Position numbers and translations under genes: made by a program. DNA of 64,000 nucleotides, taken from Hyphomicrobium sp. (GTDB lineage: Bacteria > Pseudomonadota > Alphaproteobacteria > Rhizobiales > Hyphomicrobiaceae). Location of the stretch: contig NZ_WBUE01000017.1 of assembly GCF_009026145.1 (NCBI RefSeq), positions 26,686 through 90,685 on the forward strand. Direction: 5' to 3'. The notes beneath the pieces are model-generated. The model did not search any database. It saw nothing but the letters and a program-made list of their open reading frames with translations, and was not told the DNA's origin. This document shows positions 8,678 through 17,278 of this stretch, piece after piece (position 1 is the stretch's first letter; the number at the start of each line of letters is the position of its first letter).

Positions 8678-8814
8678 TGTCATCCTCGGCCTTGTGCCGA
8701 GGACCCAACTCTCCGCCTGCTCGGCAAAAAGACCGCGTGCGGCACAGATCGCCCGACCGACCACAACCCGAGCCTCTTGGACCGTGGATCCTCGGCACAG
8801 AACCGAGGATGACA
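8678..8814. repeat. Intergenic palindromic repeat bounded by TGTCATCCTCGG
   Basis: TGTCATCCTCGG (8678-8689) is repeated inverted as CCGAGGATGACA (8803-8814). Inside, GTGCCGAGGACC and GGATCCTCGGCAC-like segments add a nested inverted repeat. It lies in the 300-bp gap between the YeaQ-like gene and the 3' end of rlmH, where no gene is visible. A shorter member with the same terminus is at 40019-40051. It looks like a dispersed intergenic palindrome family. It may also act as a terminator for rlmH. Confidence 0.7.
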
Positions 8815-8838
8815 GCGTTGGCGGCAGCGATGGTGTGC

Positions 8839-9318
8839 TCAAGCGCGGTGGTAAGGGTGGCCGGCGAGGATTGTTGCGGCGCGGTAGAGCTGCTCGATCA
8901 GCACGGCGCGCGCGAGACCATGCGGCAGCGTCATGGCGCCGAGCGACAGCTTGAGCGCGGCGCCCTGCACGGCTGCGGGCCCGTGTCCGTCCGGGCCGCC
9001 GATGAGAAATGCCAAGCCCTTGCAGCCGGAATCGCGTGTTTGCGCAATCCAGCGGGCGAAGGCGTCGCTCGACAGCGCCTTGCCGCCTTCATCGAGCACC
9101 ACGCGGGCGCCCGCCGCGGCCGTGGCCTTGAGCAGGCGCGCGGCCTCGTCGGCCTTGCGCGCCGCGGCGGTTTCCGCGCGGCTTTCGCTCAGTTCGGAAA
9201 TGTCGAGCGGGCCGAGGCCGAGTGAGCGCCCGGAAGCGTCGAAGCGCTTCTGATAGCGCTCGCAAAGCTCGCGCTCGGCGTCCTTCAAGCGGCCGACGGC
9301 GGCAACGATGAGGCGCAT
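8839..9318 (-). CDS. rlmH: 23S rRNA (pseudouridine1915-N3)-methyltransferase RlmH
   Basis: This 159-aa SPOUT-class methyltransferase methylates pseudouridine 1915 in helix 69 of 23S rRNA on assembled 70S ribosomes. The SAM-binding trefoil-knot segment LAFLIGGPDGHG (near 103-114) and the conserved C-terminal stretch TLPHGLARAVLIEQLYRA are both present, ending in HPYHRA, as is typical. GGAGGAG lies about 6 nt before the ATG at 9318. It is the last gene of the nadD-rsfS-rlmH run and starts 69 bp after rsfS. Confidence 0.97.
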   Translation of the reverse strand: MRLIVAAVGRLKDAERELCERYQKRFDASGRSLGLGPLDISELSESRAETAAARKADEAARLLKATAAAGARVVLDEGGKALSSDAFARWIAQTRDSGCKGLAFLIGGPDGHGPAAVQGAALKLSLGAMTLPHGLARAVLIEQLYRAATILAGHPYHRA

Positions 9319-9387
9319 GGCCGCTCCTCCCGCCGGGAGTGCGGGCTCGTTACGTCGCGCCGTCGCGCCGGAGCGCCAGAGGCGGCG

Positions 9388-9801
9388 TCAGTGGGCGGTC
9401 GTCGGTTCGCCCGGCCGGTCCGCCGACCACATCTTCTCGAGGTTATAGAACTCACGCACCTCGTCGCGGAACACGTGGACGATGATGTCGCCGGTGTCGA
9501 GCAGAACCCAGTCGCACGCTTCCAGGCCCTCGATGCGTACGCGACCGAGGCCCTTTTCCTTGAGCTTGCGTCCGAGCTGCTCGGCGATCGCCCCGACGTG
9601 CCGGTCGGACCGGCCGGTGGCGACCACCATGAAGTCACCGATGGAAGACTTGCCTGCCAGATCGATCGTCACGACGTCCTCGGCCTTGGCCTCATCGAGC
9701 CAGCGGACGATTTCTTCGAGCAGGGCGGCCGGCTTCTGTCGTTGCGACAAAAGTTCGGCGTGAGGCGTGCCTTTGCGGGCACCCTCAAGTGCGGTTCGCA
9801 T
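9388..9801 (-). CDS. rsfS: Ribosomal silencing factor RsfS (RsfA/Iojap)
   Basis: This 137-aa member of the Iojap family binds uL14 on the 50S subunit and blocks subunit joining when nutrients are short. Family landmarks are AEDVVTIDLAGKSSIGDFMVVATG (about 39-62), the GRSDRHVGAIAEQL helix, and the C-terminal DWVLLDTGDIIVHVF block. The extra 20 residues before the domain are poorly conserved, and the ATG at 9801 has no obvious Shine-Dalgarno sequence, so the true start could be further in. It sits between nadD and rlmH in the standard alphaproteobacterial order. Confidence 0.95.
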   Translation of the reverse strand: MRTALEGARKGTPHAELLSQRQKPAALLEEIVRWLDEAKAEDVVTIDLAGKSSIGDFMVVATGRSDRHVGAIAEQLGRKLKEKGLGRVRIEGLEACDWVLLDTGDIIVHVFRDEVREFYNLEKMWSADRPGEPTTAH

Positions 9802-9963
9802 CGTGTGCTGGTTGTCCCTTCCTCATGCACCCCTTAGGGCCTGCGCCGTGGCGCTTTGCGCATTTTCAACGCCTGCGACGCTCTTCAGCGGGAGGCATCG
9901 AGCCAGCCCACCGAAGCAAAACATAAGGCCTCACCCCGCCCGGCAGCAATAGTTAATGCATGA

Positions 9964-9988
9964 CGGGCGTGTGAAAGCGGCACGCCCG
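9964..9988. other. Perfect 8-bp hairpin between nadD and rsfS
   Basis: CGGGCGTG (9964-9971) pairs with CACGCCCG (9981-9988) over a 9-nt loop, 20 bp downstream of the nadD stop. A run of six A follows it on the plus strand, which is the wrong side for a minus-strand terminator. It may be an RNA processing or attenuation structure. The rest of the 9802-10008 gap shows nothing recognisable. Confidence 0.4.
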
Positions 9989-10008
9989 CTTGTAAAAAAG
10001 CGTTGTTA

Positions 10009-10653
10009 TTACCGTGCGTTACGCTCGGTATCGCGGCGCAGGGAGGTCGAGGAGGCCTCCGACAGGCGCGTGCTGAGGAGGGTCCAGGCGGGGGGCGCCA
10101 TGAGCGGGAGCAAGGCCGCGCGGCTTTCCGACACCCGGTGACGGGAGAGGCTGGCTGCGGCGGGCGAAGCCAGGGCCGGGAGCCGCCAGCCGGGCCGATC
10201 GACGATGGCCATCGGCACCAGGCGGGCGATCTTGCGCCACTGCTGCCAGCGGTGAAAGCCGGCGAGATTGTCGGCGCCCATCACCCAGACGAAATGTACC
10301 CCCGGCAGCCGCCGCGTGACGTGGCGGAGCGTCTCGTAAGTGTATGCGCTGCCGAGCGCGGCCTCGAAACCCGTCACCTTGATGCGCGGGTCGGTGGCGA
10401 ACAGGCGGCTCGCCGCCACGCGCCGCGCCAGCGAAGGCAGGCCCTCGCCGCTCTTCAGCGGATTACCGGGCGTCACGATCCACCACAGCTGGTCGAGCTT
10501 GAGCCGGCGCAATGCCGTGATGGCGCAGGTGGCGTGGCCGGCATGCGGAGGGTTGAAGGTGCCGCCCATCAGGCCGATGCGCTGGCCGGCTAAGGCGAGC
10601 GGCACCTCGGTGCGCAGGTCGGCGGAGCTCGGTCGGGGGGATGGTCGGGACAT
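10009..10653 (-). CDS. nadD: Nicotinate-nucleotide adenylyltransferase NadD
   Basis: This enzyme of NAD biosynthesis joins nicotinate mononucleotide and ATP to give deamido-NAD. The 214-aa protein has the nucleotidyltransferase signature GLMGGTFNPPHAGHA (about 28-42, containing the H-x-G-H motif) and the downstream WVMGADNLAGFHRWQQW block. The ATG at 10653 (MSRPSP) is chosen over the longer frame because the domain begins soon after it. The C-terminus is rich in Ser/Arg and less conserved, where the canonical ISSTxIR motif appears as LSTRLSEASSTSLR. It heads the nadD-rsfS-rlmH group; proA, normally next upstream, is displaced by 6.9 kb. Confidence 0.95.
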   Translation of the reverse strand: MSRPSPRPSSADLRTEVPLALAGQRIGLMGGTFNPPHAGHATCAITALRRLKLDQLWWIVTPGNPLKSGEGLPSLARRVAASRLFATDPRIKVTGFEAALGSAYTYETLRHVTRRLPGVHFVWVMGADNLAGFHRWQQWRKIARLVPMAIVDRPGWRLPALASPAAASLSRHRVSESRAALLPLMAPPAWTLLSTRLSEASSTSLRRDTERNAR

Positions 10654-10829
10654 GGCTCTTTGGCGGACGGCGTTGGCAGCGATTGTAGGCGCGCGGGAGC
10701 CCGGCGCGAACCCGGCAACCGATTGAATCTTCGCGTGGTCCAAATTCGACATGCAACTCCGGTAACGCCCCGGTCATTATTGCTCTGCCATTGCTGGTGC
10801 GACCGGCCGCCGCGGCCAGGAGGCGCGTC

Positions 10830-11831
10830 ATGCGTAGACGGCAGTTTCTGACATTGCTGGCGGGGTCGGCGGCTATCGCGAGCGCTCCCGCATTTGCTGC
10901 AGCGGAAAGCCAAGGCAGCTCGCCGGCCATTCCGCATCTGCTCGACAGCTTCTTGAAGCTGCCCGGCAAGAAGAGCGCGCAAGTCGATATCGACGCGCCG
11001 AGCAGCCCGTGGCGCGTCACCTCCGATCCCGACGCAGAGCTGTTCTGCGGCAGCTGCTTCAAGACGTTCGTGCTCGCGGCGTACCTGCAGGAGGTCGAGG
11101 CAGGGCGCCTTAAAGAGAGCGAGCAGCTCGCCGTCGACGACGCCGTCCGCTCGCCGAGCAGCTCCGTGCTCGAAAATCTCACGGGCACGACGCAGGCGAC
11201 GAGCGTCCTCGAGGCGATGATCGCGCACAGCGACAACACGGCGACCGACATCGCTTTGCAGCGCGTCACCCCGGCACGTGTGCGCCAGTTCATCGCCGAT
11301 GCGGGTCTAACGAAGGCTCGCATTCCGGATTCGACGCGCCGCTTCTTCTCCTACGTCGCCGGCGCACCGCCGGGCGAGGACCTCGGCTGGAAGGCGATGA
11401 AGGCCCTCGTCGATGACGACAAGCCCGACACCTCGAAGTATCGACCGGCGCTCAATGACGTCGAGACGATGGCCGTGCCGGCTTCCGAGTTCGTCACCTA
11501 CTACAAGCGCGCACTCTCCGGCGGATTCTTCGAAAAGCCAGAGACGCTGACGGAGTTCAAGCGCATCCAGGCGATGGCCGATGCTATCGCGCTCGTCGTC
11601 CCCGCCGATACGCCCGCTTTCATGAAGGGCGGCTCCATCGACTGGAATGGCTTTCATTGCATGGCGATAGCCGGGCAGATGATCGTGCGCGAGACGCCGG
11701 TGACATTGGCGCTGCTCCTCAACTGGACGGATGCCGACGGCGACCAGAAGCAGACGGTCGCCGCCTACAAGGATGCCGTCGCCGACGTTCTGAGCAAGGT
11801 TCACAAGCGACTGCTGGAGGCGCGCTCTTAA
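10830..11831 (+). CDS. Exported class A beta-lactamase-like serine hydrolase
   Basis: The 333-aa protein begins with MRRRQFLTLLAGSA and a signal ending near AFA, a Tat-type leader. The penicillin-recognising fold is supported by S75-x-x-K78 (GSCFK), S134-D135-N136 and a later K-G-G triad (FMKGGS) where class A enzymes have K-T/S-G. All catalytic elements are thus recognisable, but the K-G-G and the weak omega-loop motif suggest a diverged hydrolase rather than a known resistance enzyme. AGGAGG at 10818-10823 supports this start over the upstream ATG-less extension. The SnoaL-like gene follows 3 bp after the stop and is probably co-transcribed. Substrate unknown. Confidence 0.85.
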   Translation: MRRRQFLTLLAGSAAIASAPAFAAAESQGSSPAIPHLLDSFLKLPGKKSAQVDIDAPSSPWRVTSDPDAELFCGSCFKTFVLAAYLQEVEAGRLKESEQLAVDDAVRSPSSSVLENLTGTTQATSVLEAMIAHSDNTATDIALQRVTPARVRQFIADAGLTKARIPDSTRRFFSYVAGAPPGEDLGWKAMKALVDDDKPDTSKYRPALNDVETMAVPASEFVTYYKRALSGGFFEKPETLTEFKRIQAMADAIALVVPADTPAFMKGGSIDWNGFHCMAIAGQMIVRETPVTLALLLNWTDADGDQKQTVAAYKDAVADVLSKVHKRLLEARS

Positions 11832-11834
11832 GCC

Positions 11835-12320
11835 ATGCCGAGCGACAATATCCTCGCCTCGATCGTCCTCGCGCTGCTGCTGTTCGCGGCGCCGGCCGGA
11901 CGCATTGTCGCCGGCGACGCCGAGGATGCGATCCGCGCCACGCTGCTGCAGTGGACCAAGGATTTCAACGCCGGCCATGCCGACGCCGTCTGCCAGCTCT
12001 TCTCGCCCGAGCTACGCTACGATTTCCGCGGCTATCCGGAGCGCGACTACGACGACGTGTGCACACGCCTACAGCGCTCGCTGAAGGATGCGAGCAAGCG
12101 CTACGCCTATAGCCTCGATATCCGCGAAATCATCGTCGCCGGCGACCTCGCGGTAGTGCGGCTGGCATGGACGCTGACTGTGACGCTGCCCAATGGGCAG
12201 ACGGTCATCTCCGTCGAGCCGGGCATGGACATATTTCGTAAGGCCCCGGACGGCCAATGGAAAATCATCCGCTACATCGCCTACGAGGCGCCCGAGCGTC
12301 CGATAAGCAACGGCGAGTAG
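11835..12320 (+). CDS. Exported SnoaL/DUF4440-like (NTF2 fold) protein
   Basis: The 161-aa protein has an N-terminal hydrophobic signal (about 6-26, ending near IVAGDA). A single NTF2-like cone follows: helical LLQWTKDFNAGHADAVCQLFS, then strands including LDIREIIVAGDLAVVRLAWTLTV and the C-terminal GQWKIIRYIAYE. This matches the ketosteroid isomerase-like SnoaL/DUF4440 group, whose members bind or modify small molecules or are non-enzymatic. It starts 3 bp after the serine hydrolase gene, suggesting translational coupling and a shared periplasmic role. No specific substrate can be assigned. Confidence 0.8.
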   Translation: MPSDNILASIVLALLLFAAPAGRIVAGDAEDAIRATLLQWTKDFNAGHADAVCQLFSPELRYDFRGYPERDYDDVCTRLQRSLKDASKRYAYSLDIREIIVAGDLAVVRLAWTLTVTLPNGQTVISVEPGMDIFRKAPDGQWKIIRYIAYEAPERPISNGE

Positions 12321-12388
12321 AACCCGCGAGGCACTGAAGGAGTTGTTGTTGTTGCGTCTGTTAATGGGTCGATCCCAGGAGGAGTCAA

Positions 12389-12931
12389 ATGAACGCTAGA
12401 TTGAGCATCGTTGCTGCGCTTGCGATTATGGCCGCCCCGGCCTTCGCGCAGGAGGCGCCCACACCTTCGACGCAGGAAACTGCGCCGAGCACGCAGACAG
12501 ACCAGATGGCGCCTGCGACGCCCCCGGCCCCGGAAGCGCCCGCGGCGACCGAGCCGGCACCATCGCCTGCCCCTGCCCCGGCCCCTGACAAGGAAGCGGC
12601 TGCACCCGCGCCGTCCGGCGACGTGGCCGTCGGCGATCTCAAGGAGTCCGAAGATGACAGCAAGATGGTTGGTCCGCTGAATGCTTCGGTCGACAAGGTC
12701 GAGGAGATGGATGTCTACGACGCCAACGGCAAGAAGATCGCCGAGGTCGACTCCGTTCTCGAAGACAAGAATGGCGAGATCAAAGGTGTCGCCATCGAGT
12801 ACGGCGGCTTCCTCGGCTTCGGCGAGAAGGGTGCTGTTCTGACGCTCGATCAGGTCAAGCAGAAGGATGGCAACATCGCCATCGAATTGACTGAGGACCA
12901 GTTGTCCACGCTGCCGGCCTGGGACCAGTAA
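12389..12931 (+). CDS. Exported PRC-barrel protein with Pro/Ala-rich linker
   Basis: The 180-aa protein has a Sec signal peptide (cleavage near AFAQE at about 20). A low-complexity Ala/Pro/Glu/Thr linker (about 22-80) follows, then a PRC-barrel domain (about 92-178) containing VEEMDVYDANGKKIAEVDSVL and the IKGVAIEYGGFLGFGEK turn. PRC barrels are common in alphaproteobacterial periplasmic proteins of uncertain function. AGGAGGAG lies 5 nt before the ATG. It follows the SnoaL-like gene by 68 bp and is trailed by a strong GC hairpin. Confidence 0.88.
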   Translation: MNARLSIVAALAIMAAPAFAQEAPTPSTQETAPSTQTDQMAPATPPAPEAPAATEPAPSPAPAPAPDKEAAAPAPSGDVAVGDLKESEDDSKMVGPLNASVDKVEEMDVYDANGKKIAEVDSVLEDKNGEIKGVAIEYGGFLGFGEKGAVLTLDQVKQKDGNIAIELTEDQLSTLPAWDQ

Positions 12932-12952
12932 GCGGTCTGATACAGGATCGTC

Positions 12953-12978
12953 GCGCGCGGCGCCTCGGCGCCGCGCGC
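12953..12978 (+). terminator. GC-rich hairpin after the PRC-barrel gene
   Basis: GCGCGCGGCGCC (12953-12964) and GGCGCCGCGCGC (12967-12978) are perfectly complementary, 21 bp after the stop codon at 12931. There is no U-tract, only AATCTT, so it may stop transcription weakly or protect the mRNA end. Confidence 0.5.
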
Positions 12979-13239
12979 AATCTTCGCCGTCGCCGTAAGG
13001 TACTGTTAGACATACGCGCAACTGGTACTTCTTTGAGCAAGCACGCCCATGCGGCATGCATTTGCCGAAGGCATGGGCGAACAATCGGAGCCGCGCGCTG
13101 TATTGCAGCGTCACAAACGGCAAGCGTGCTCAATAACTGAGCGCGGCGTCTACGGAACAATTTTGCCGCACCAAAGTCGCACAAGCTTTTATTAGGCACG
13201 CGCAGGCAGCTTTGTCGCTGAATTGCAGGCGGCGGAGCC
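12979..13239. other. Gene-free leader of the GGDEF-EAL gene
   Basis: No gene is visible here. GCCCATGC (13045-13052) and GCATGGGC (13071-13078) form an 8-bp inverted repeat. The AT-richer stretch at 13160-13200 is the likely promoter area for the gene at 13240, but no convincing -35/-10 pair can be fixed. Confidence 0.35.
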
Positions 13240-15432
13240 ATGGCGGAAACCTCGGAAACATGCACGGGCGAAGTGCGCCCTGGTGGTGCGCGTGAGTCAG
13301 CGCGACGCCTGTGGCAGCTCACCGTCGATGGTTGCTCGGCAGCATTCGAAGCCCTGCACAGCAAGGAGCTAGAAAGCGCCCGCGCCGAGGCCGACGCGGC
13401 CGCTGCCGACGCCGCTGCTGCCCACGCGCGGTTGCGCGAGGCGCTTGAAATTCTTCCCCAGGGCATTGTGTTCCTCGACAACGAGGGGCGCTACATCCTG
13501 TGGAACCAGAAGTACGCCGACATCTACAAGCGCAGCGCCGACCTGTTCAAAGTCGGTATCAAGCTCGAGGACACGCTGCGCATCGGCGTCGCGCGCGGCG
13601 ACTATCCGGCTGCCAAAGGGCGCGAGGAGGAGTGGATCAGAGAGCGCCTCGAGCTGCTCTACAAGCCGGGCAAGCAGCATGAGCAGGTTCTCGCCGACGG
13701 CCGCTGCATCCTCATCGAGGAGCGGCAGACGAGCGACGGCGGTATCATCGGGCTGCGCATGGACATCACCGGCCTCAAGCAGCGCGAGGCGTCGTTCCGC
13801 TTGCTGTTCGAGGACAATCCCGTGCCTATGTTCGTGCTGCGGCGCGACACGCGAGCATTCCTCGCCGCCAATGCCGCGGCGCTATCGCACTACGGCTTCG
13901 CTCGCGAAGAGCTCCTGGCCATGAGCCTTCACGATTTGCGTGCCGCGCGCGACGAGCCGACCGAGGACGGCGTCGATCCGTCCGAGACCAGCGTCATCAC
14001 CTCGAAGCACCGCACAAGCAATGGACGCACCATCGACGTCGTCGTGTTCTCCCGTCAGCTGGACTACGAGGGCACGCCCGCGCTGCTCATCGCCGTCATC
14101 GACATCACCGAGCGCAGGGAGGCCGAGGCGCGCATTGCGCATATGGCGCATCACGACGCCCTCACCGACCTGCCCAATCGCGTGCTGTTTCGTCAGCATA
14201 TGGCCGATGCGCTTGCACAGCGCGCGCGCACGGGCAGCCTCGTCGGCGCGCTGTGCATCGACCTCGACAATTTCAAGCTGGTCAACGATACGCTTGGCCA
14301 TCCGATCGGCGATAAGCTGCTGCAGGACGTCGCCGAGCGCATCAAGCGCGTGACGCGCCAGCGCGACACCGCCGCGCGGCTCGGCGGCGACGAGTTCGCG
14401 GTGCTGGTTCCGGAGGTGAAGGCGCCGCAGGAGCTGGCGGTGCTCGCGCAGCGGCTGATCGACGTCGTCAGCGAGCCATATGTTACCGAAGGCCACGTGC
14501 TGACGGTTGGTACGACCATCGGCATCGCCGTTGCCCCCACCGACGGCGAGGATGCCGATCGACTGCTGCGCAACGCCGACCTCGCCCTCTACCGCGCCAA
14601 GGCCGACGGCAAGTCGACCTTCCGCTTCTTCGAGCCCGAGCTGGACGCGCAGGCGCAGGCGCGCCGCCAGCTGGAGATCGACCTGCGTTGCGCACTCGCT
14701 GCCGAGGCGCTGGAGGTGCACTACCAGCCGCTCGTCGATCTCACCAGCCGCGAGGTTGTCGGGTTCGAGGCGCTGCTGCGCTGGCCGCATGCGACGCGCG
14801 GCTTTATCCCGCCTTCGGAGTTCGTTCCGCTCGCCGAGGAGACGGGCCTCATCACCCCGCTCGGCAATTTTGTGCTGCGGCGCGCCTGCGCCGACGCCAG
14901 CGCGTGGCCCGCCCACATTAAGCTCGCGGTGAACCTTTCGCCCATGCAGTTTCGCGTCGGCAACGTGTTCACCGCCGTCAGCGAGGCGCTGAAGGCTACG
15001 GGTCTGGAGCCCGAACGCCTCGATCTCGAGATCACCGAAAGCGTGCTGCTCGATCGTACCGATCAGGTGATCGCGCACCTGCACGCGTTGCGCGCCTTGG
15101 GCGTGCGCATCTCGATGGATGACTTCGGCACCGGGTACTCTTCGCTCAGCTATCTGCGCGCCTTCCCGTTCGACAAGATCAAGATCGACCGCTCCTTCGT
15201 GCGCGATCTGCCGGGCAACCGACATACTCTGGCGATCGTGCGCGCCATCCTCGGCCTTGCCGCCGGGCTCGACATGAAGGTCGTCGCCGAGGGGATCGAG
15301 ACGCAAGCCGATCTCGCCTGCCTGGCTGCCGAAGGCTGCGAGGAGGGGCAAGGCTTCTTCTTCAGCGAGGCGCGGCCGCAGAGCGAGGTCTTGAAGCTGC
15401 TGGCCGAGACGCCGCGCCGGCAGGTCGCCTAG
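13240..15432 (+). CDS. PAS-PAS-GGDEF-EAL cyclic di-GMP turnover protein
   Basis: This 730-aa protein has no membrane helices. Two PAS-like sensor domains lie at about 65-180 (EILPQGIVFLDNEGRYILWN) and 185-300 (LLFEDNPVPMFVLRRDT). A diguanylate cyclase domain follows with an intact active-site loop LGGDEF near residue 380, then a phosphodiesterase domain with FEALLRW near 507 and DDFGTGYSSL near 628. Both catalytic signatures look functional, so it may make or degrade c-di-GMP depending on signals sensed by the PAS domains. It is a plausible controller of the PilZ-bearing synthase at 1459. It converges on ada with 3 bp between stops and lies inside the block that separates proA from nadD. Confidence 0.93.
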   Translation: MAETSETCTGEVRPGGARESARRLWQLTVDGCSAAFEALHSKELESARAEADAAAADAAAAHARLREALEILPQGIVFLDNEGRYILWNQKYADIYKRSADLFKVGIKLEDTLRIGVARGDYPAAKGREEEWIRERLELLYKPGKQHEQVLADGRCILIEERQTSDGGIIGLRMDITGLKQREASFRLLFEDNPVPMFVLRRDTRAFLAANAAALSHYGFAREELLAMSLHDLRAARDEPTEDGVDPSETSVITSKHRTSNGRTIDVVVFSRQLDYEGTPALLIAVIDITERREAEARIAHMAHHDALTDLPNRVLFRQHMADALAQRARTGSLVGALCIDLDNFKLVNDTLGHPIGDKLLQDVAERIKRVTRQRDTAARLGGDEFAVLVPEVKAPQELAVLAQRLIDVVSEPYVTEGHVLTVGTTIGIAVAPTDGEDADRLLRNADLALYRAKADGKSTFRFFEPELDAQAQARRQLEIDLRCALAAEALEVHYQPLVDLTSREVVGFEALLRWPHATRGFIPPSEFVPLAEETGLITPLGNFVLRRACADASAWPAHIKLAVNLSPMQFRVGNVFTAVSEALKATGLEPERLDLEITESVLLDRTDQVIAHLHALRALGVRISMDDFGTGYSSLSYLRAFPFDKIKIDRSFVRDLPGNRHTLAIVRAILGLAAGLDMKVVAEGIETQADLACLAAEGCEEGQGFFFSEARPQSEVLKLLAETPRRQVA

Positions 15433-15435
15433 CTT

Positions 15436-16539
15436 TCAGCGCTTTCGCTTCTCGCGCTCCAGCAGCGCCCGCTTGCGCGCCGTGCCCCACCGGTAGCCCG
15501 ACAGCGTGCCGTCGCTGCGCACGGCGCGATGGCAGGGAATGACGACGGCGATCTTGTTGGCGGCGCAGGCGCCGGCCACCGCCCGCACGGCGTCGGGTTG
15601 GCCGATGCGCTGGGCGATCTCCGCATAGCTGGCGGTCTTGCCGACCGGGATAGCGCGCAATGCCATCCACACCCGGTGCTGGAAGGCCGTGCCGCGCACG
15701 TCGAGCGGCAGATCGAGGCGGCCGTGCGGCGCCTCGATATAGTCGACGACCTTCGCAACGAGCGCCGCGAATTGGCGGTCGCCGACGCGCAGTCGCGCCT
15801 TGGGAAAGCGGTCTCGGAGCTCGCGGATAAGAGCATCCTCGTCGTCACCGAGCATGATCGAGCACACGCCCTTGGGGCTGGCTGCGACCATGACCAGGCC
15901 GAGCGAGCACGCCGCTGCGGCATAGCGGATGTCGGTGTTGGCGCCGCCGGCGCGAAATTGACTAGGCTTCATGCCCAGCGATTGGGCGGCCGCCGCGTAG
16001 AAGCGGCCGCTCGAGTTGAATCCGGATGCGTAGATCGCCTCCGTCACCGATTTGTCCCCCTTCAGCACCTCGCGCACGCGCTTGTTGCGCTGCGCGACAG
16101 CATAAGCCTTCGGCGTCACACCGGTGACGGCTTTGAAGACGCGATGAAAGTGATAAGGGCTCATGCCGGCGCCTTGCGCCAGCTCCTCCAGTGTCGGCGA
16201 TGTCTCGGCCGCTTCGATCTGCCGGCAGGCGTCAACAACCTTCGCGGCGTTGGCATCCTGTGGCGCGGCCTTCGGCGTGCAACGCTTGCAGGGGCGGAAG
16301 CCGGCGGCCTCTGCTTCGGCGCATGTGGCGTAGAAGCGCACGTTTTTGCGCAACGGCTTGCGCGCCGGGCATGACGGCCGGCAATAGATGCCGGTGCTCA
16401 CCACGCCAAGCACGAATGTGCCGTCAAAGGACTTGTCGCGCGCTAGCACCGCCGCCCAGCGGCGATCATAGGCCGATAGCGCGCGGCTGCGCGTTTTGGA
16501 GGCTGCAGGAGGCATGGGGCCCATTTTGATGTGTTCCAT
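15436..16539 (-). CDS. ada: Bifunctional methylated-DNA repair protein/regulator Ada
   Basis: This 367-aa protein has all Ada parts. The N-terminal Zn domain shows the acceptor region GIYCRPSCPARKP and FRPCKRC, giving four zinc cysteines, one of which accepts methyl from DNA phosphotriesters. An AraC-type helix-turn-helix region follows (SPYHFHRVFKAVTGVTPKAY), and then the O6-alkylguanine transferase domain with the acceptor Cys in VIPCHRAV. Both acceptor sites are intact, so it should repair alkylated DNA and activate its own regulon. The start at 16539 (MEHIKM) is tentative; ATGs at 16524 and 16515 are in frame. No alkB or alkA is adjacent. Confidence 0.95.
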   Translation of the reverse strand: MEHIKMGPMPPAASKTRSRALSAYDRRWAAVLARDKSFDGTFVLGVVSTGIYCRPSCPARKPLRKNVRFYATCAEAEAAGFRPCKRCTPKAAPQDANAAKVVDACRQIEAAETSPTLEELAQGAGMSPYHFHRVFKAVTGVTPKAYAVAQRNKRVREVLKGDKSVTEAIYASGFNSSGRFYAAAAQSLGMKPSQFRAGGANTDIRYAAAACSLGLVMVAASPKGVCSIMLGDDEDALIRELRDRFPKARLRVGDRQFAALVAKVVDYIEAPHGRLDLPLDVRGTAFQHRVWMALRAIPVGKTASYAEIAQRIGQPDAVRAVAGACAANKIAVVIPCHRAVRSDGTLSGYRWGTARKRALLEREKRKR

Positions 16540-16613
16540 GCCCCAAACATAGGGTACCTGCCCGGTCCGCACACTCCGATCCTTGCGCTCGAATTCGCGC
16601 CGGGGTCCGTCCG

Positions 16614-17162
16614 CTACTGAGTAGCTGGTGCGGCGCCCTGCTCGGCGACGGTCTTCAGGTTCGCGAGGCCCTTCTCCATCTCGCCGCCGAGCATCTTCTT
16701 GCCGTTGAACACGATGCACATCGCCTTCATCAGGAAGTTCTGCTTCCCGCCCATGCTCCAGGTGACGACGGTCTGGTTGCCCTCGGGCTTGAACTCGAAC
16801 TTCGAGCTGCTCGTGTTCTCGAACGGCTTGGTCATGGCGACACTGATATCGACCAATTCTGCCGGGCGGCTGTCGACAATGGTCATGCGGCCTTCGCCGA
16901 TCTCGTCGTTGCCGGACCAGGTGAATGCCGCGTCCTTGCCCGCGGCCGGCCCCTCGAATCCGACCTTGACGTTGGGATCGATCTTCGCCCATGGAGACCA
17001 GGCGTCCCATTTGTGCAGGTCGTTGACCTGGGCGAACACCTGATCCGCCGGCGCGGCGATGGTCGCCTGCCGCTGGATAAGCAGCTCATCCGGCTGCATC
17101 GCGACGTAGCCGGCGAAGGCGGCAATGAGCACGACGATGACCGCCAGAATCTTCTTGAGCAT
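16614..17162 (-). CDS. Membrane-anchored SRPBCC/polyketide cyclase-like protein
   Basis: The 182-aa protein has an N-terminal hydrophobic helix (about 4-22). A START/Bet v1-like SRPBCC domain follows, with IAAPADQVFAQVNDLHKWDAWSPW (about 36-59), a glycine-rich strand FTWSGNDEIGEGRM, and the long C-terminal helix EMEKGLANLKTVAEQ. The family binds hydrophobic ligands in a deep pocket; ligand and role here are unknown. The ATG at 17162 has GGGAGCGAAGCC upstream. The larger open frame upstream has no protein character and is discarded. It is co-oriented with ada 74 bp downstream. Confidence 0.88.
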   Translation of the reverse strand: MLKKILAVIVVLIAAFAGYVAMQPDELLIQRQATIAAPADQVFAQVNDLHKWDAWSPWAKIDPNVKVGFEGPAAGKDAAFTWSGNDEIGEGRMTIVDSRPAELVDISVAMTKPFENTSSSKFEFKPEGNQTVVTWSMGGKQNFLMKAMCIVFNGKKMLGGEMEKGLANLKTVAEQGAAPATQ

Positions 17163-17278
17163 GGCTTCGCTCCCTTGGTGCGCATTTTCTGGAAAGGCGC
17201 CACGGCAATCAGGCAATATCGCGGCGCATCTCAGCTGATGCCGACCTACAGTCCGATTGTGACAGGGAAATTGTCCCG

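Noticed and set aside
10791..10829. Earlier in-frame start for the serine hydrolase
   Set aside because: It is upstream of the AGGAGG site and would put a polar stretch before the Tat-type leader.
16540..17010. Upstream extension of the ada frame over the SRPBCC gene
   Set aside because: The Zn domain begins right after 16539, and the upstream part is antisense-like, Arg/Gly-rich sequence within a convincing gene in another frame.
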